Shown piece after piece: positions 15,355-23,822 of a stretch of 64,000 nt of DNA (within the stretch, counting starts at the first letter, position 1; each line of letters starts with the position of its first letter). Source of the DNA: an uncultured bacterium (GTDB lineage: Bacteria > Actinomycetota > Coriobacteriia > Coriobacteriales > Coriobacteriaceae); assembly GCA_905215815.1 (NCBI GenBank), contig CAJMRN010000001.1:37463-101462 (forward strand), written 5' to 3'. The position numbers and the translations under genes are program-made. Under the pieces are notes generated by a model. That model did not search any database and was not told where the DNA came from. It saw nothing but the letters and a program-made list of their open reading frames with translations.

Positions 15355-17577
15355 TTAGAGATGCAGCACGCGGTCGCGGATCTCCTCGGTTCGACCCTGG
15401 TTCCAGAATTGAGTACCGATGTAGCCGCACGTACGACGGGCGACATTCATCTTCTCCTGATCGCGGTTGCCGCAGTTGGGGCACTCCCACACCAGCTTGC
15501 CGTCATCCTCGACAATCTTGATCTCGCCATCGTAGCCGCACACCTGGCAGTAATCGCTCTTGGTGTTGAGCTCGGCGTACATGATGTTGTCGTAGATGTA
15601 CTGCATCACGCGAATGACAGCCTTGAGGTTGTCCTGCATGTTGGGAACCTCGACGTAGGAAATGGCACCGCCCGGCGAAAGCTGCTGGAACATGCCCTCA
15701 AACTTGAGCTTATCGAAGGCATCGATCTCCTCGGACACGTGGACGTGATAGCTGTTAGTAATGTAGCCCTTGTCCGTCACGCCCGGGATAATGCCAAAAC
15801 GGCGCTGCAGGCACTTGGCAAACTTGTAGGTCGTCGACTCCAGCGGCGTGCCGTACAGCGAGAAATCGATGTCGCTTTCGGCCTTCCACTCGGCGCATTT
15901 GTCGTTCATGTGCTGCATGACGGCCATGGCAAACGGCGTGCCTTCCTTCTCGGTGTGGCTGTGGCCCGTCATGTACTTGACGCACTCATACAGACCGGCA
16001 TACCCCAGGCTGATGGTGGAATAGCCGCCCACGAGCAGTTTGTCGATCGTCTCGCCCTTCTTAAGGCGCGCCAGGGCGCCGTACTGCCACAGAATCGGTG
16101 CGGCATCCGAAAGCGTGCCCATCAGGCGCTCATGACGGCATAGCAGGGCACGATGGCACAGCTCAAGGCGCTCGTCGAAGATCTTCCAGAACTTGTCCAT
16201 GTCCTGATGCGAGCTCAGTGCGACATCGGGCAGGTTGATGGTCACAACACCCTGGTTAAAGCGGCCATAGTACTTAGGTTTGGTCGGGTCATAGTTCAGC
16301 GCGTTGGCAACATTGTTAAAGCCGTTGCCCGAACGGTCGGGCGTCAGGAAGCTGCGGCAACCCATGCAGGTGTAGCAATCGCCATTGCCGGCGGTCTCAC
16401 CCTTAGACAGCTTGAGCTCACGCATCTTCTTCTCAGAGATGTAGTCGGGCACCATGCGCTTGGCAGTGCACTTGGCAGCCAGCTGGGTCAGGTAGAAGTA
16501 CGGGGAATTCTCGTGAACGTTATCGTCCTCGAGCACATAGATAAGCTTGGGGAATGCCGGGGTAATCCACACGCCGGCCTCGTTCTTAACGCCCTCGTAG
16601 CGCTGGCGAAGCGTCTCCTCCACGATCATGGCAAGGTCGTGCTTCTCCTGAGGCGTACGGGCCTCGTTAAGATACATAAAGACCGTCACGAACGGTGCCT
16701 GGCCATTCGTGGTCATAAGCGTCACGACCTGATACTGAATCGTCTGGACGCCGCGACGGATCTCGTCACGCAGACGGTCCTCAACGACCTCACGGACCTT
16801 TTCGGGAGATGCGGAAACGCCGAGCTCCTCAAGCTCGCGAGCAACCTCGCCGCGAATCTTTTGACGGCTCACCTCGACGAACGGGGCGAGATGAGTCAGC
16901 GAAATCGACTGGCCGCCGTATTGGGAGGAAGCAACCTGGGCGATGATCTGCGTCGCGATGTTGCAGGCCGTCGAGAAGCTGTGCGGCTTCTCAATCAGCG
17001 TACCCGAGATAACAGTACCGTTCTGGAGCATATCCTCCAGGTTCACCAGGTCGCAGTTATGCATGTGCTGGGCAAAGTAGTCCGAATCGTGGAAGTGAAT
17101 CAGGCCCTCGTTGTGAGCATCCACGATCTCCTGGGGCAGCAGCACGCGCTGCGTCAGGTCCTTGGAAATCTCGCCGGCCATGTAGTCGCGCTGAACGGAG
17201 TTGACGGTCGGGTTCTTGTTAGAGTTCTCCTGCTTAACCTCTTCGTTGTTGCATTCGATCAGCGACAGAATCTTGTCGTCGGTCGTGTTCTTTTGGCGCT
17301 TTAGGCTCTGAACATAGCGATAGATGATGTAGTGGCGAGCGACCTCGTAGCAGTCGAGACGCATAATCTCGTCCTCGACCAAATCCTGGATCTCCTCGAC
17401 CGATACGGTGTGACCGGCCTTCTCACATGCCTCGGCGACGTTTTGTGCCGCATAGATCACCTGGCGGTCGGTAAGGCGAGAGCCTTCCTCGACCTCCAAG
17501 TTTGCGGCGCGAATCGCATTGACGATCTTATCGATGTCAAAGGTAACCTCGGTGCCGCTGCGCTTGATGATCTTCAT
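15355..17577 (-). CDS. nrdD: Anaerobic (class III) ribonucleoside-triphosphate reductase
   Basis: NrdD reduces ribonucleotides to deoxyribonucleotides without oxygen. The 740-residue protein has an N-terminal ATP-cone (about 1-95), the catalytic barrel with CYTCMGC (C401-C407), a zinc site made by C677, C680, C699 and C702, and the glycyl-radical site at G718 (RRTCGYIGTQFW). ATG 17577 begins MKIIKRSGTEVTF, the normal cone start. Two NrdR-like boxes upstream indicate control by NrdR. A class I or II reductase is not in the window. Confidence 0.96.
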   Translation of the reverse strand: MKIIKRSGTEVTFDIDKIVNAIRAANLEVEEGSRLTDRQVIYAAQNVAEACEKAGHTVSVEEIQDLVEDEIMRLDCYEVARHYIIYRYVQSLKRQKNTTDDKILSLIECNNEEVKQENSNKNPTVNSVQRDYMAGEISKDLTQRVLLPQEIVDAHNEGLIHFHDSDYFAQHMHNCDLVNLEDMLQNGTVISGTLIEKPHSFSTACNIATQIIAQVASSQYGGQSISLTHLAPFVEVSRQKIRGEVARELEELGVSASPEKVREVVEDRLRDEIRRGVQTIQYQVVTLMTTNGQAPFVTVFMYLNEARTPQEKHDLAMIVEETLRQRYEGVKNEAGVWITPAFPKLIYVLEDDNVHENSPYFYLTQLAAKCTAKRMVPDYISEKKMRELKLSKGETAGNGDCYTCMGCRSFLTPDRSGNGFNNVANALNYDPTKPKYYGRFNQGVVTINLPDVALSSHQDMDKFWKIFDERLELCHRALLCRHERLMGTLSDAAPILWQYGALARLKKGETIDKLLVGGYSTISLGYAGLYECVKYMTGHSHTEKEGTPFAMAVMQHMNDKCAEWKAESDIDFSLYGTPLESTTYKFAKCLQRRFGIIPGVTDKGYITNSYHVHVSEEIDAFDKLKFEGMFQQLSPGGAISYVEVPNMQDNLKAVIRVMQYIYDNIMYAELNTKSDYCQVCGYDGEIKIVEDDGKLVWECPNCGNRDQEKMNVARRTCGYIGTQFWNQGRTEEIRDRVLHL

Positions 17578-17797
17578 CCTCTTGCCTCTTTCGCATCGTA
17601 GCCTCATTGCGCTTCAGAGCCAAACGATGCCTGGCAGGGCTTACCCTGTCTTGCGGCGCCGTCGCGCAATCTGTGTTTTCGATAACCATAGACCCTCATG
17701 CGGACAATCCTCGCAGCCGATCAAGGGGCTCAAAGATCCATCCAAATGGGGCGAATAAGGTTCTCGCTCTCTGTCCGTCATCTATCATACGACAAAG

Positions 17798-17850
17798 AGG
17801 CATCTATATCCTGTATTCATTTTTTAAGTTAAACACAACATATAGTGTTT
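17798..17850 (-). promoter_or_regulatory. Two candidate NrdR boxes upstream of nrdD
   Basis: AACACAACATATAGTGTT (17832-17849) matches the NrdR consensus well. A second, weaker box (around CTATATCCTGT, 17804-17814) lies about 32 bp away, i.e. three helical turns, the spacing usual for NrdR. On the minus strand a possible promoter, TTAACT and TATAGA 18 bp apart, overlaps the second box. The remaining 17578-17790 and 17851-18195 show no gene. Confidence 0.7.
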
Positions 17851-18198
17851 CAGCAGGTAAAAGTAATTAGTCAATTTGCAGACGCATTAAAAATGAAGGC
17901 CTCTTGGTAGGCTGCTAAAACGTTATCAACTCGACTACCTGCGCGGCAGTTTTGAAACCCCCTCAACCGAGTCGCCGCCAAATAGCACCAAAATCAAGCC
18001 GCTCGCGCTAAAAGAATCCAAAAGTTTGTCCTTGACCAACATGTTGCGGTCGTGCCTTGCCGAGCCTCATGCAACCGCGGCACGAATCTTGAAAGATATG
18101 TGTATGCAAGCGGAGAAGATGAGAGTTTCCTCGGATGACTACTGAGAAGCATCCCGGAAGAGCAAAAAACTCGAAATTTGGTGACGTATTTGGCAACC

Positions 18199-18234
18199 AA
18201 AACAAAACAGCCCAGAGACATAGCCTCTGAGCTG
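18199..18234 (-). terminator. Terminator of the tRNA-Gly/tRNA-Val unit
   Basis: On the minus strand CAGCTCAGAG pairs with CTCTGGGCTG and is followed by TTTTGTTTT. A nearly identical terminator follows the inverted tRNA-Val copy at 59879-59915. Confidence 0.8.
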
Positions 18235-18242
18235 CGAACATT

Positions 18243-18317
18243 TGGTGGGCGTTAGAAGATTTGAACTTCTGACCTCTTCCGTGTCAGGGAAGCGCTCTCC
18301 CCCTGAGCTAAACGCCC
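18243..18317 (-). tRNA. tRNA-Val (anticodon GAC)
   Basis: A complete 75-nt cloverleaf with encoded CCA. The anticodon loop CTGACAC gives GAC. It is identical over its whole length to the tRNA at 59796-59870 on the other strand. It lies 3 bp downstream of tRNA-Gly, so the two share one transcript. Confidence 0.95.
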
Positions 18318-18320
18318 AAA

Positions 18321-18396
18321 TGGAGCGGACAACGGGGCTCGAACCCGCGACCCCAACCTTGGCAAGGTTGTGCTCTACCAACTGAGCCATGTCCGC
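18321..18396 (-). tRNA. tRNA-Gly (anticodon GCC)
   Basis: A complete 76-nt cloverleaf with encoded CCA. The anticodon loop CTTGCCA gives GCC, and the T-loop GGTTCGAGCC is standard. A good promoter lies directly upstream (18409-18437). Confidence 0.95.
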
Positions 18397-18408
18397 CTGC
18401 GAGGATTT

Positions 18409-18437
18409 AATATACGGGATGATTAACCCAAATGCAA
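18409..18437 (-). promoter_or_regulatory. Promoter of tRNA-Gly/tRNA-Val
   Basis: On the minus strand TTGCAT (18432-18437) and TATATT (18409-18414) are separated by 17 bp. Confidence 0.75.
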
Positions 18438-18555
18438 GAATTATTTTCGAATAATTTGAAAATAGTTCCCGATACCGATGACCCCCGCCTGCTTTGCCGT
18501 TCATTACATTGGAAGGACGGAGATCACGGGGAAAGAGCCCCAGCAGCGAGCGACG

Positions 18556-18642
18556 TCCCAGTGCCCCGGATCACCTCAAAGCAAGCGGGCGTAGGCCGGA
18601 TGGCCACGCCCGTGAAGCTGAGGGGCAAGATGGGGTGCCCGG
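18556..18642. repeat. Composite palindrome c, between tRNA genes
   Basis: An imperfect outer stem (CCAGTGCCCC side pairing with GGGGTGCC side) surrounds a strong inner hairpin (CGGGCGTAGGCC at 18586-18597 against GGCCACGCCCG at 18602-18612). It shares GCGAGCGACG and the 13-mer AAGATGGGGTGCC (18627-18639) with the element at 53615-53709. Confidence 0.6.
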
Positions 18643-18660
18643 AGCCCGCGCAGCGTCAAC

Positions 18661-18687
18661 AAAAAACGCGGTTCGTTAGAACCGCGT
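18661..18687 (-). terminator. Terminator downstream of the tRNA-Gly remnant
   Basis: ACGCGGTTC and GAACCGCGT form a 9-bp stem with a GTTA loop; TTTTTT follows on the minus strand. Confidence 0.65.
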
Positions 18688-18695
18688 AAAATTAG

Positions 18696-18840
18696 TGGAG
18701 CGGACAACGGGGCGTCCGCGTATCCGCTTCGCGGATCCGCACCGGCTTCGCCCGCCTGCCGGCGCGCTCGCCCGCTCGCTACGGACGCTCCGCGTCCGCT
18801 TCACGCTCGCGCCTCGACCGAGGTTCGAATCCATGGGATG
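18696..18840 (-). pseudogene. tRNA-Gly 3'-end remnant joined to a GC-rich palindromic block
   Basis: Positions 18696-18713 repeat exactly the last 18 nt (including CCA) of the tRNA-Gly gene at 18321. The rest of the cloverleaf is replaced by about 115 bp of very GC-rich sequence full of short hairpins (for example CGGACGCTCCGCGTCCG near 18780-18796). The block ends near a T-loop-like GGTTCGAATCC. The intact terminator downstream suggests a former tRNA gene disrupted by recombination or by insertion of a repeat. Confidence 0.55.
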
Positions 18841-18848
18841 CCGCCATA

Positions 18849-18876
18849 AAAGAAAAGCCCCCGTTGCCGGAGGCTT
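18849..18876 (-). terminator. Terminator of tRNA-Arg
   Basis: A 9-bp stem (18855-18863 with 18868-18876, one mismatch) is followed on the minus strand by TTTTCTTTT. Confidence 0.75.
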
Positions 18877-18886
18877 CAAGTTCGAT

Positions 18887-18963
18887 TGGTGCGGCGTATA
18901 GGATTCGAACCTATGACGTTCTGATTCGTAGTCAGACCCTCTATCCAGCTGAGGTAACGCCGC
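18887..18963 (-). tRNA. tRNA-Arg (anticodon ACG)
   Basis: A complete 77-nt cloverleaf with encoded CCA. The stem TCTGA/TCAGA frames the loop CTACGAA, giving anticodon ACG, which needs inosine modification by TadA to read CGU, CGC and CGA. Confidence 0.95.
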
Positions 18964-18974
18964 AGCGCAAGACA

Positions 18975-19004
18975 TATAAAACCACTTTAGTTAGTTGGAG
19001 TCAA
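18975..19004 (-). promoter_or_regulatory. Promoter of tRNA-Arg
   Basis: TTGACT (18999-19004) and TTTATA (18975-18980) on the minus strand, 18 bp apart. Confidence 0.6.
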
Positions 19005-19037
19005 GCACAATCCCAAACTTTTTTGAGAATATGTTCC

Positions 19038-19415
19038 TCACGCAGCTCCGCATGCGCCAGCGTCCCCCATGCGATCAATCGGCTTTTCAACCACATCGAA
19101 CCCAGCACCGAGCTCCCTCAAAAGCGAGCGCACCCGCTGGGCACAGTCATAATCGGCAAACGAGATACTCAGCATGCGCGCCACCTGGTTAGAAGTCTCA
19201 ACTCCATAGAACCGCTCAAGTGCCACAAGCCCCTCGTGTGTCACAAAGGTCTCGACTACATGCGGCGACTCCTCAAAGCACCATTGGGTCAACGGACCCT
19301 CGCTCGTCTGCCGCACCACCAAACCACCCATACCGGATGGCTCACACGTAACTAGTAGGTGCTCCCCACCTTCATCGCTCTCAAACAAAACTACCCGCTC
19401 ATCAAACAGCTCCAT
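19038..19415 (-). CDS. Conserved-looking protein of unknown function behind an SOS-type box
   Basis: The 125-residue acidic soluble protein (MELFDERVVLFESDEGGEHL...) has no signal peptide or membrane segment and I recognise no domain. GGAAGGGG lies upstream of the ATG. A site matching the Gram-positive LexA consensus, CGAAC-AAAC-GTTC, lies about 60 bp before the start and next to a TATGCT -10 element. DNA-damage induction is therefore plausible. The gene is flanked by tRNA-Arg and serS. Confidence 0.6.
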   Translation of the reverse strand: MELFDERVVLFESDEGGEHLLVTCEPSGMGGLVVRQTSEGPLTQWCFEESPHVVETFVTHEGLVALERFYGVETSNQVARMLSISFADYDCAQRVRSLLRELGAGFDVVEKPIDRMGDAGACGAA

Positions 19416-19475
19416 CGCATCCCCTTCCTCTCGCTTCTATTTAACAAAAGCATAGCAGGTAGATGCCTGTATACA

Positions 19476-19488
19476 GAACGTTTGTTCG
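19476..19488 (-). promoter_or_regulatory. Candidate LexA (SOS) box
   Basis: CGAACAAACGTTC on the minus strand fits CGAAC-N4-GTTC. The next base is T rather than G, so the palindrome is one base short of perfect. A -10 element (TATGCT, 19449-19454) lies about 20 bp downstream, placing the box over the -35 region. Confidence 0.6.
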
Positions 19489-19535
19489 TGTGTTTTTTAT
19501 TGAGCTGTCCGCGCGATATGGTAAAGCTCCGCACA

Positions 19536-19566
19536 CAAAAAGGGCGCCCCAGAAAGGAGCGCCCTT
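19536..19566 (-). terminator. serS terminator
   Basis: AAGGGCGC (19540-19547) pairs with GCGCCCTT (19559-19566); T5 follows on the minus strand. Confidence 0.75.
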
Positions 19567-19588
19567 GCAAATCGCTTATGCAGGCAAC

Positions 19589-20872
19589 CTACGCAACCGG
19601 CTCGATCTTCTCGAGGCCGCCCATGTAAGGACGAAGAACCTCGGGGACCGTGATGGTGCCGTCGGCGTTCTGGTAGTTCTCCAGAATGGCGGCCATGGTG
19701 CGGCCAGCCGGCAGGCCGGAACCGTTGAGGGTGTGCAGGTAGCGCGAGCCCTTGAAGTTCTCGGGGTCGCGATACTTGATGTTGGCGCGACGGGCCTGGA
19801 AATCGCCGCAGTTAGAGCAGGAGCTGATCTCCTTGTAGGCGTTATAGCTCGGCAGCCAGACCTCGATGTCGTAGGTCTGACGGGCAGAGAAGCCCAGGTC
19901 GCCGGTGCACAGGCTAATCACGCGATACGGAAGGCCCAGCTGCTGAAGCAGGAACTCGGCCTCGGCGGTCATGCTCTCGAGCTCCTCGTCGGACTCCTCC
20001 GGCTTGGCAAACTTGACCATCTCGACCTTGTCGAACTCGTGCTGGCGGATGATGCCGCGGGTGTCGCGGCCAGCGGAGCCGGCTTCCTCGCGGAAGCAGG
20101 GGGTGAAGGCGGTGTAGCGGCGCGGCAGGGTATCAGCATCGAGAACCTCGCCGGCGTGCAGGTTGGTAAGCACGACCTCGGCGGTGGGGATCAGGAAGTT
20201 GTCGCCCGAGACGTGATAGGCGTCGTCCTCGAACTTGGGCAGCTGACCCGTGCCAAACATGGTCTGACGCTTGACGACGATGGGCGGCCACCACTCCTTA
20301 AAGCCACGGCTGGTGTGCGTGTCAAGGAAGAAGTTGATGAGGGCGCGCTCAAGACGGGCGCCGGCGCCACCGAGAACGGTAAAGCGGCTGCCGGAGAGCT
20401 TGTTGCCGCGCTCAAAATCGAGGATGTCGAGGTCGGTGCCCAGGTCCCAGTGCGGCTTAAAGTCGAAGTCGAACTCGCGCGGGGTGCCCCAACGACGGCG
20501 CTCGATGTTCTCGTCCTCATCCTTGCCGTACGGCGTGGCCTCGCAAGGGATGTTGGGAAGGTGAGCCATAAAGTCGTACTGCTCCTGCTCGAGAGCGGTG
20601 CGGCGCTCGGCCAGACCGTCAATCTTCTCGTTGACGGCGCGCACGGCCTCCTTGGCGGCCTCGGCCTCGTCCTTCTTGCCCTCCTTCATCAGGGCGCCAA
20701 TCTTCTTGGACTCGGCGTTACGCGTGGCCTGGAGCTCCTCGACCTCGGTGATGACGGCACGGCGCTCGTCGTCGAGTTCAAAGAACTTCTCGCGATCCCA
20801 AGACGTCTGGCGATTTGCCATGGCGGTATCGATGGCATCGGGGTTCTCGCGAACAAACTTGATATCAAGCAT
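19589..20872 (-). CDS. serS: Seryl-tRNA synthetase
   Basis: This class II synthetase charges tRNA-Ser (and tRNA-Sec). The 427-residue protein has the N-terminal two-helix coiled coil that grips the tRNA long arm (about residues 30-100), then motif 2 ([20 protein letters not shown]) and motif 3 ([19 protein letters not shown]). ATG 20872 has GGAGG 6 bp upstream and starts [11 protein letters not shown], the family norm. It is transcribed alone. Confidence 0.96.
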   Translation of the reverse strand: MLDIKFVRENPDAIDTAMANRQTSWDREKFFELDDERRAVITEVEELQATRNAESKKIGALMKEGKKDEAEAAKEAVRAVNEKIDGLAERRTALEQEQYDFMAHLPNIPCEATPYGKDEDENIERRRWGTPREFDFDFKPHWDLGTDLDILDFERGNKLSGSRFTVLGGAGARLERALINFFLDTHTSRGFKEWWPPIVVKRQTMFGTGQLPKFEDDAYHVSGDNFLIPTAEVVLTNLHAGEVLDADTLPRRYTAFTPCFREEAGSAGRDTRGIIRQHEFDKVEMVKFAKPEESDEELESMTAEAEFLLQQLGLPYRVISLCTGDLGFSARQTYDIEVWLPSYNAYKEISSCSNCGDFQARRANIKYRDPENFKGSRYLHTLNGSGLPAGRTMAAILENYQNADGTITVPEVLRPYMGGLEKIEPVA

Positions 20873-20983
20873 TAGATCCTCCGGCGATATACATTCCATT
20901 TAGGTTGCAACCTTGTACATGTATGGGCAAGTATATACTTATGAGCGTTTACGACCCAACCCAACTACGCAAGAAGGCACCCA

Positions 20984-21157
20984 ATGGACGCAGTTTTTTC
21001 CTTTTTGTTTGGCACCCGCACCGGTTTTGCCATCCTTTTCGCCGGCGGCATCCTACTGTTTGCGATTCTTGCCTTTGTAATGGAGAAGCGCACCCATAAG
21101 ATGTATGTCGACCGTGGCCCCAAGTCCGAGGACGAAGAAGACGGCTTCTGGGACTAG
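20984..21157 (+). CDS. 57-residue single-pass membrane protein
   Basis: The frame reads MDAVFSFLFGTRTGFAILFA and continues through one hydrophobic helix (about residues 14-32), then a basic patch (MEKRTHKMY) and an acidic C-terminus (DEEDGFWD). AAGAAGG lies upstream and a terminator follows directly at the stop codon. It is divergent from serS. The membrane topology would place the charged tail in the cytoplasm by the positive-inside rule. Function unknown. Confidence 0.6.
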   Translation: MDAVFSFLFGTRTGFAILFAGGILLFAILAFVMEKRTHKMYVDRGPKSEDEEDGFWD

Positions 21158-21186
21158 CCTGCCAAAAAGAGACAGGCTTATTTTGG
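21156..21186 (+). terminator. Terminator of the small membrane protein gene
   Basis: AGCCTG overlaps the TAG stop codon and pairs with CAGGCT (21173-21178); TTATTTT follows. Confidence 0.55.
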
Positions 21187-21208
21187 TCGGTTTTATCTGG
21201 GCAAACGC

Positions 21209-21252
21209 AAGCGCCCCGCAACTGGAATTGAGCCAGTTGCGGGGCGCTTTTC
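21209..21252 (+). terminator. Strong hairpin with T4
   Basis: A 17-bp stem (21209-21225 with 21233-21249) ends in TTTTCG. It may serve as a second terminator and shield the convergent proC gene. Confidence 0.7.
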
Positions 21253-21274
21253 GTACATGCAACAAAACCGCAGG

Positions 21275-21317
21275 AAAAAACCTGCCAAAAAAAACCTGTC
21301 CCTAAATGGCGGGTTTT
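21275..21317 (-). terminator. proC terminator
   Basis: On the minus strand AAAACCCGCC overlaps the proC stop codon and pairs, with one mismatch, with GGCAGGTTTT, followed by more T residues. Confidence 0.55.
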
Positions 21318-22086
21318 ACTGGAGGGTGGCGTCGATGGCCTTGACCAGAGCGCTGCGCATGCCGGCGTCCTCGAGCGCGACGACGCCCTTGATGGTGGCG
21401 CCACCGGGTGAGCATACGGCATCCTTCATCGCCGCAGGATGCTGGCCAGTCGCAAGCTGTAGCTTTGCCGTGCCCAGCACCATCTGGCTCACAATGCGAT
21501 AGGCATCGGCGCGCGGGATACCGTGCTTGACGGCCGCGTCGCCCAAGGCCTCAATCGCCATGGCGACAAATGCCGGTGCGCAACCGCCCACGGTACCGCC
21601 CACAAACAGCAGACTCGAATCGAGCTCGACGACGGTGCCAAGCTTACCGAGCAGGTCGAGCACCACGGCACGCTGCTCGCCGTTGAGCGTAGAGGACTTC
21701 TCGCAGGCGATGACGCCCTCGCCCACCGAAACCGGCGTGTTGGGCACCGTCGAAATATGTGCGACACCCGGCAGGACCTTTTCCCACTTGGCGCTATCCC
21801 AAGTCCAGGCGACCGAAAGGACAACCTTGTCGGCAAGGGTGTCCTTGAACGAAGCGAAGACCTTCTCGATCATGTACGGCTTGACCGCAGCAACCACGAT
21901 ATCGGATGCAGCGACAACCTCCGCCGCATCACGACAGGCAACTATCCCACGCGCCTTACAACGCTCGACCAAGGCGTCGTAGTGGCCCGCGCAGGCGCAC
22001 ATATCGCTCGCAGCCACACCGGCGGCGATCCAGCCATCGGCCATAGCGCTCGCCATATTGCCAAAACCGACAAATCCGATCTTCAT
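21316..22086 (-). CDS. proC: Pyrroline-5-carboxylate reductase
   Basis: ProC makes proline from pyrroline-5-carboxylate with NAD(P)H. The 256-residue protein has the Rossmann start MKIGFVGFGNMASAMADGW. The dimerisation domain carries the ProC signature in the stretch MKDAVCSPGGATIKGVVALE. GAGAGG precedes the ATG at 11 bp. No other proline gene is nearby. Confidence 0.9.
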   Translation of the reverse strand: MKIGFVGFGNMASAMADGWIAAGVAASDMCACAGHYDALVERCKARGIVACRDAAEVVAASDIVVAAVKPYMIEKVFASFKDTLADKVVLSVAWTWDSAKWEKVLPGVAHISTVPNTPVSVGEGVIACEKSSTLNGEQRAVVLDLLGKLGTVVELDSSLLFVGGTVGGCAPAFVAMAIEALGDAAVKHGIPRADAYRIVSQMVLGTAKLQLATGQHPAAMKDAVCSPGGATIKGVVALEDAGMRSALVKAIDATLQ

Positions 22087-22159
22087 ATCTCATAGTCCTC
22101 TCAGACACGCTCTTCAAAACGAAAGCTATTGTCCCACGGCATTGTTTCGTATTGCCGAC

Positions 22160-22630
22160 CTATTTGTGATACGGCTCGCCACGGCTAATCTTGCAGGCGC
22201 GGTAGATTTGCTCCAGCAGCACCACGCGCGCCAGGTTATGCGGCAAGGTAATACGTCCAAAGCTGAGCATCTCGTCGGCTCGTGTGCGCACGTCATCGCT
22301 CACGCCGTCCGATCCACCAATCACAAAGGCGATGTCGCTGTTACCACGCAGCATAAGATCGTCGAGCCGCGCCGAAAGCTCCTCGCTCGAGCGCTCTTTG
22401 CCCTCAATGGCAAGCAGGATCACATGCGCTCGAGGCGGCAGGGCTGCAAGAATCGCCGCCCCCTCCTTGTCGCGTGCGGCATCCACGCCGCCCGCCTTAG
22501 CCGGGTCGATATCGGCCACCTCGCGGATATCCACCTTGGCATAGGCACCTAGGCGCTTGGTGTACTCAGCGCACGCGTCCTTCCAAAAGCGCTCCTTGAG
22601 CTTACCGACGCAAACGACGGTGTATTTCAC
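22160..22630 (-). CDS. rlmH: 23S rRNA (pseudouridine1915-N3)-methyltransferase
   Basis: The 156-residue SPOUT enzyme methylates pseudouridine in helix 69. FVIGGSDGVSDDV is the glycine-rich SAM knot and the C-terminus ends LLEQIYRACKISRGEPYHK, the invariant RlmH tail. Length is that of the family. It starts 6 bp after the SPFH gene and is probably translated from the same mRNA. Confidence 0.95.
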   Translation of the reverse strand: MKYTVVCVGKLKERFWKDACAEYTKRLGAYAKVDIREVADIDPAKAGGVDAARDKEGAAILAALPPRAHVILLAIEGKERSSEELSARLDDLMLRGNSDIAFVIGGSDGVSDDVRTRADEMLSFGRITLPHNLARVVLLEQIYRACKISRGEPYHK

Positions 22631-22636
22631 GCGCGT

Positions 22637-23575
22637 CTACTCCTTCGAATCGTTTTGAACTTTGCTGGCGGTCAGCATCTGCTCGAACATCGAGGCCGAC
22701 TGCGAGAAATCGCTCGGCAGTACGACCGTCGATGTTTTACCCGTGCGAGCGAACTCTGTCATCATCTCGGACCACTGCGTAAACATGAACAGCTGGTTGG
22801 CCTCGTCGTTACCGACACCCGTCTCCTGGATGATCTCGAGCGAATCCTTGATGCCCAGCGCGATGGCCTTGCGCTGGTTGGCGATACCCTCGCCCGCTTT
22901 TTCCATCGCCTCGGCCTCGGCGGTCGCCTCGGTGACGCGCTTGATGCGGTCGGCCTCGGCGAGCTCCTGCGCAGCAGCGCGCTTGCGCTGGGCGGCGTTG
23001 ATGTCGTTCATGGAGTTCTCGACCTCGGTCGGCAGCGCGATCTTGGTGATGAGTGTCGACACGAGGGTAAAGCCGTAGGCAGCCATCTGCTCGGACACGG
23101 TGGCATTAACGTCCTTGGCGATGTCATCCTTCTTGGCAAAGACCTCATCGAGCGTATAGACGGGGATGGAAGAGCGCAGGGCGTCGGTGATGAAATCACG
23201 CATCTGGTCGACGGGCTCCTGCAGCATGTAGTAGCTCTTGTAGATGCCCGAATCTGCCGGGCCGGCGCCCATATCATAGCTCACGTGGTACTGAGCAGAG
23301 ACCTCAAGGCCGATGGTCACGTTGTCCTGGGTCTTAACGTCGATGCCAAAGCCGTTTTTCATGGTGCGCAGACTCACCGTGGCGGCCTTGCGGTCGATCA
23401 CGGGCACCTTCATGTGGAAGCCCGCGTTGACGATGCGGTTAAACTTGCCCAGACGCTCGATGATCACGGCATGCTGCTGTTCAACGACATAGCAGGCGCT
23501 GGGGAGCAGCAGCAACAAAATGATGATGGGAAGTAGAAAGCTCGTAAGGGCAGCGATGATACCGGGCAACAGCAT
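22637..23575 (-). CDS. SPFH/band-7 membrane protein (stomatin-like)
   Basis: The 312-residue protein has an N-terminal hydrophobic anchor (MLLPGIIAALTSFLLPIIIL...) and an SPFH domain (YVVEQQHAVIIERLGKFNRI at its start), then an Ala/Glu-rich helical stretch (about residues 200-255) that supports oligomerisation. Such proteins scaffold membrane microdomains and often guard FtsH or other proteases. ATG 23575 follows AGAGGAGA. No NfeD partner is adjacent. Confidence 0.88.
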   Translation of the reverse strand: MLLPGIIAALTSFLLPIIILLLLLPSACYVVEQQHAVIIERLGKFNRIVNAGFHMKVPVIDRKAATVSLRTMKNGFGIDVKTQDNVTIGLEVSAQYHVSYDMGAGPADSGIYKSYYMLQEPVDQMRDFITDALRSSIPVYTLDEVFAKKDDIAKDVNATVSEQMAAYGFTLVSTLITKIALPTEVENSMNDINAAQRKRAAAQELAEADRIKRVTEATAEAEAMEKAGEGIANQRKAIALGIKDSLEIIQETGVGNDEANQLFMFTQWSEMMTEFARTGKTSTVVLPSDFSQSASMFEQMLTASKVQNDSKE

Positions 23576-23654
23576 GGTCTCTCCTCTGATAGGCACACGT
23601 TGGCACTAGGATACCCGCACGAAGCAGCCACGTGACACCAACAGGAGGCCCATA

Positions 23655-23681
23655 ACAAAAAAGCTCCCATTGCTGGGAGCT
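23655..23681 (-). terminator. tRNA-Leu terminator
   Basis: AGCTCCCA and TGGGAGCT arms (23662-23669, 23674-23681) are followed by T6 on the minus strand. Confidence 0.82.
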
Positions 23682-23692
23682 CTTTCAATCAA

Positions 23693-23779
23693 TGGTGCGG
23701 GCGAAAGGACTTGAACCTTCATGGGGTTGCCCCCATACGGACCTGAACCGTACGCGTCTGCCAATTCCGCCACGCCCGC
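23693..23779 (-). tRNA. tRNA-Leu (anticodon CAG)
   Basis: An 87-nt tRNA with a long variable arm and encoded CCA. The loop TTCAGGT gives anticodon CAG. Confidence 0.95.
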
Positions 23780-23790
23780 GTGCAGGAATT

Positions 23791-23819
23791 AGAATAACGG
23801 AGCGCCACCGCGAACGCAA
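23791..23819 (-). promoter_or_regulatory. tRNA-Leu promoter
   Basis: TTGCGT (23814-23819) and TATTCT (23791-23796) on the minus strand are 17 bp apart. Confidence 0.75.
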
Positions 23820-23822
23820 GAA

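Noticed and set aside
18139..18504. 121-residue frame across tRNA-Gly and tRNA-Val
   Set aside because: Its translation (…SSGGERFPDTEEVRSSNLL…) is the well-known artefact of translating tRNA genes.
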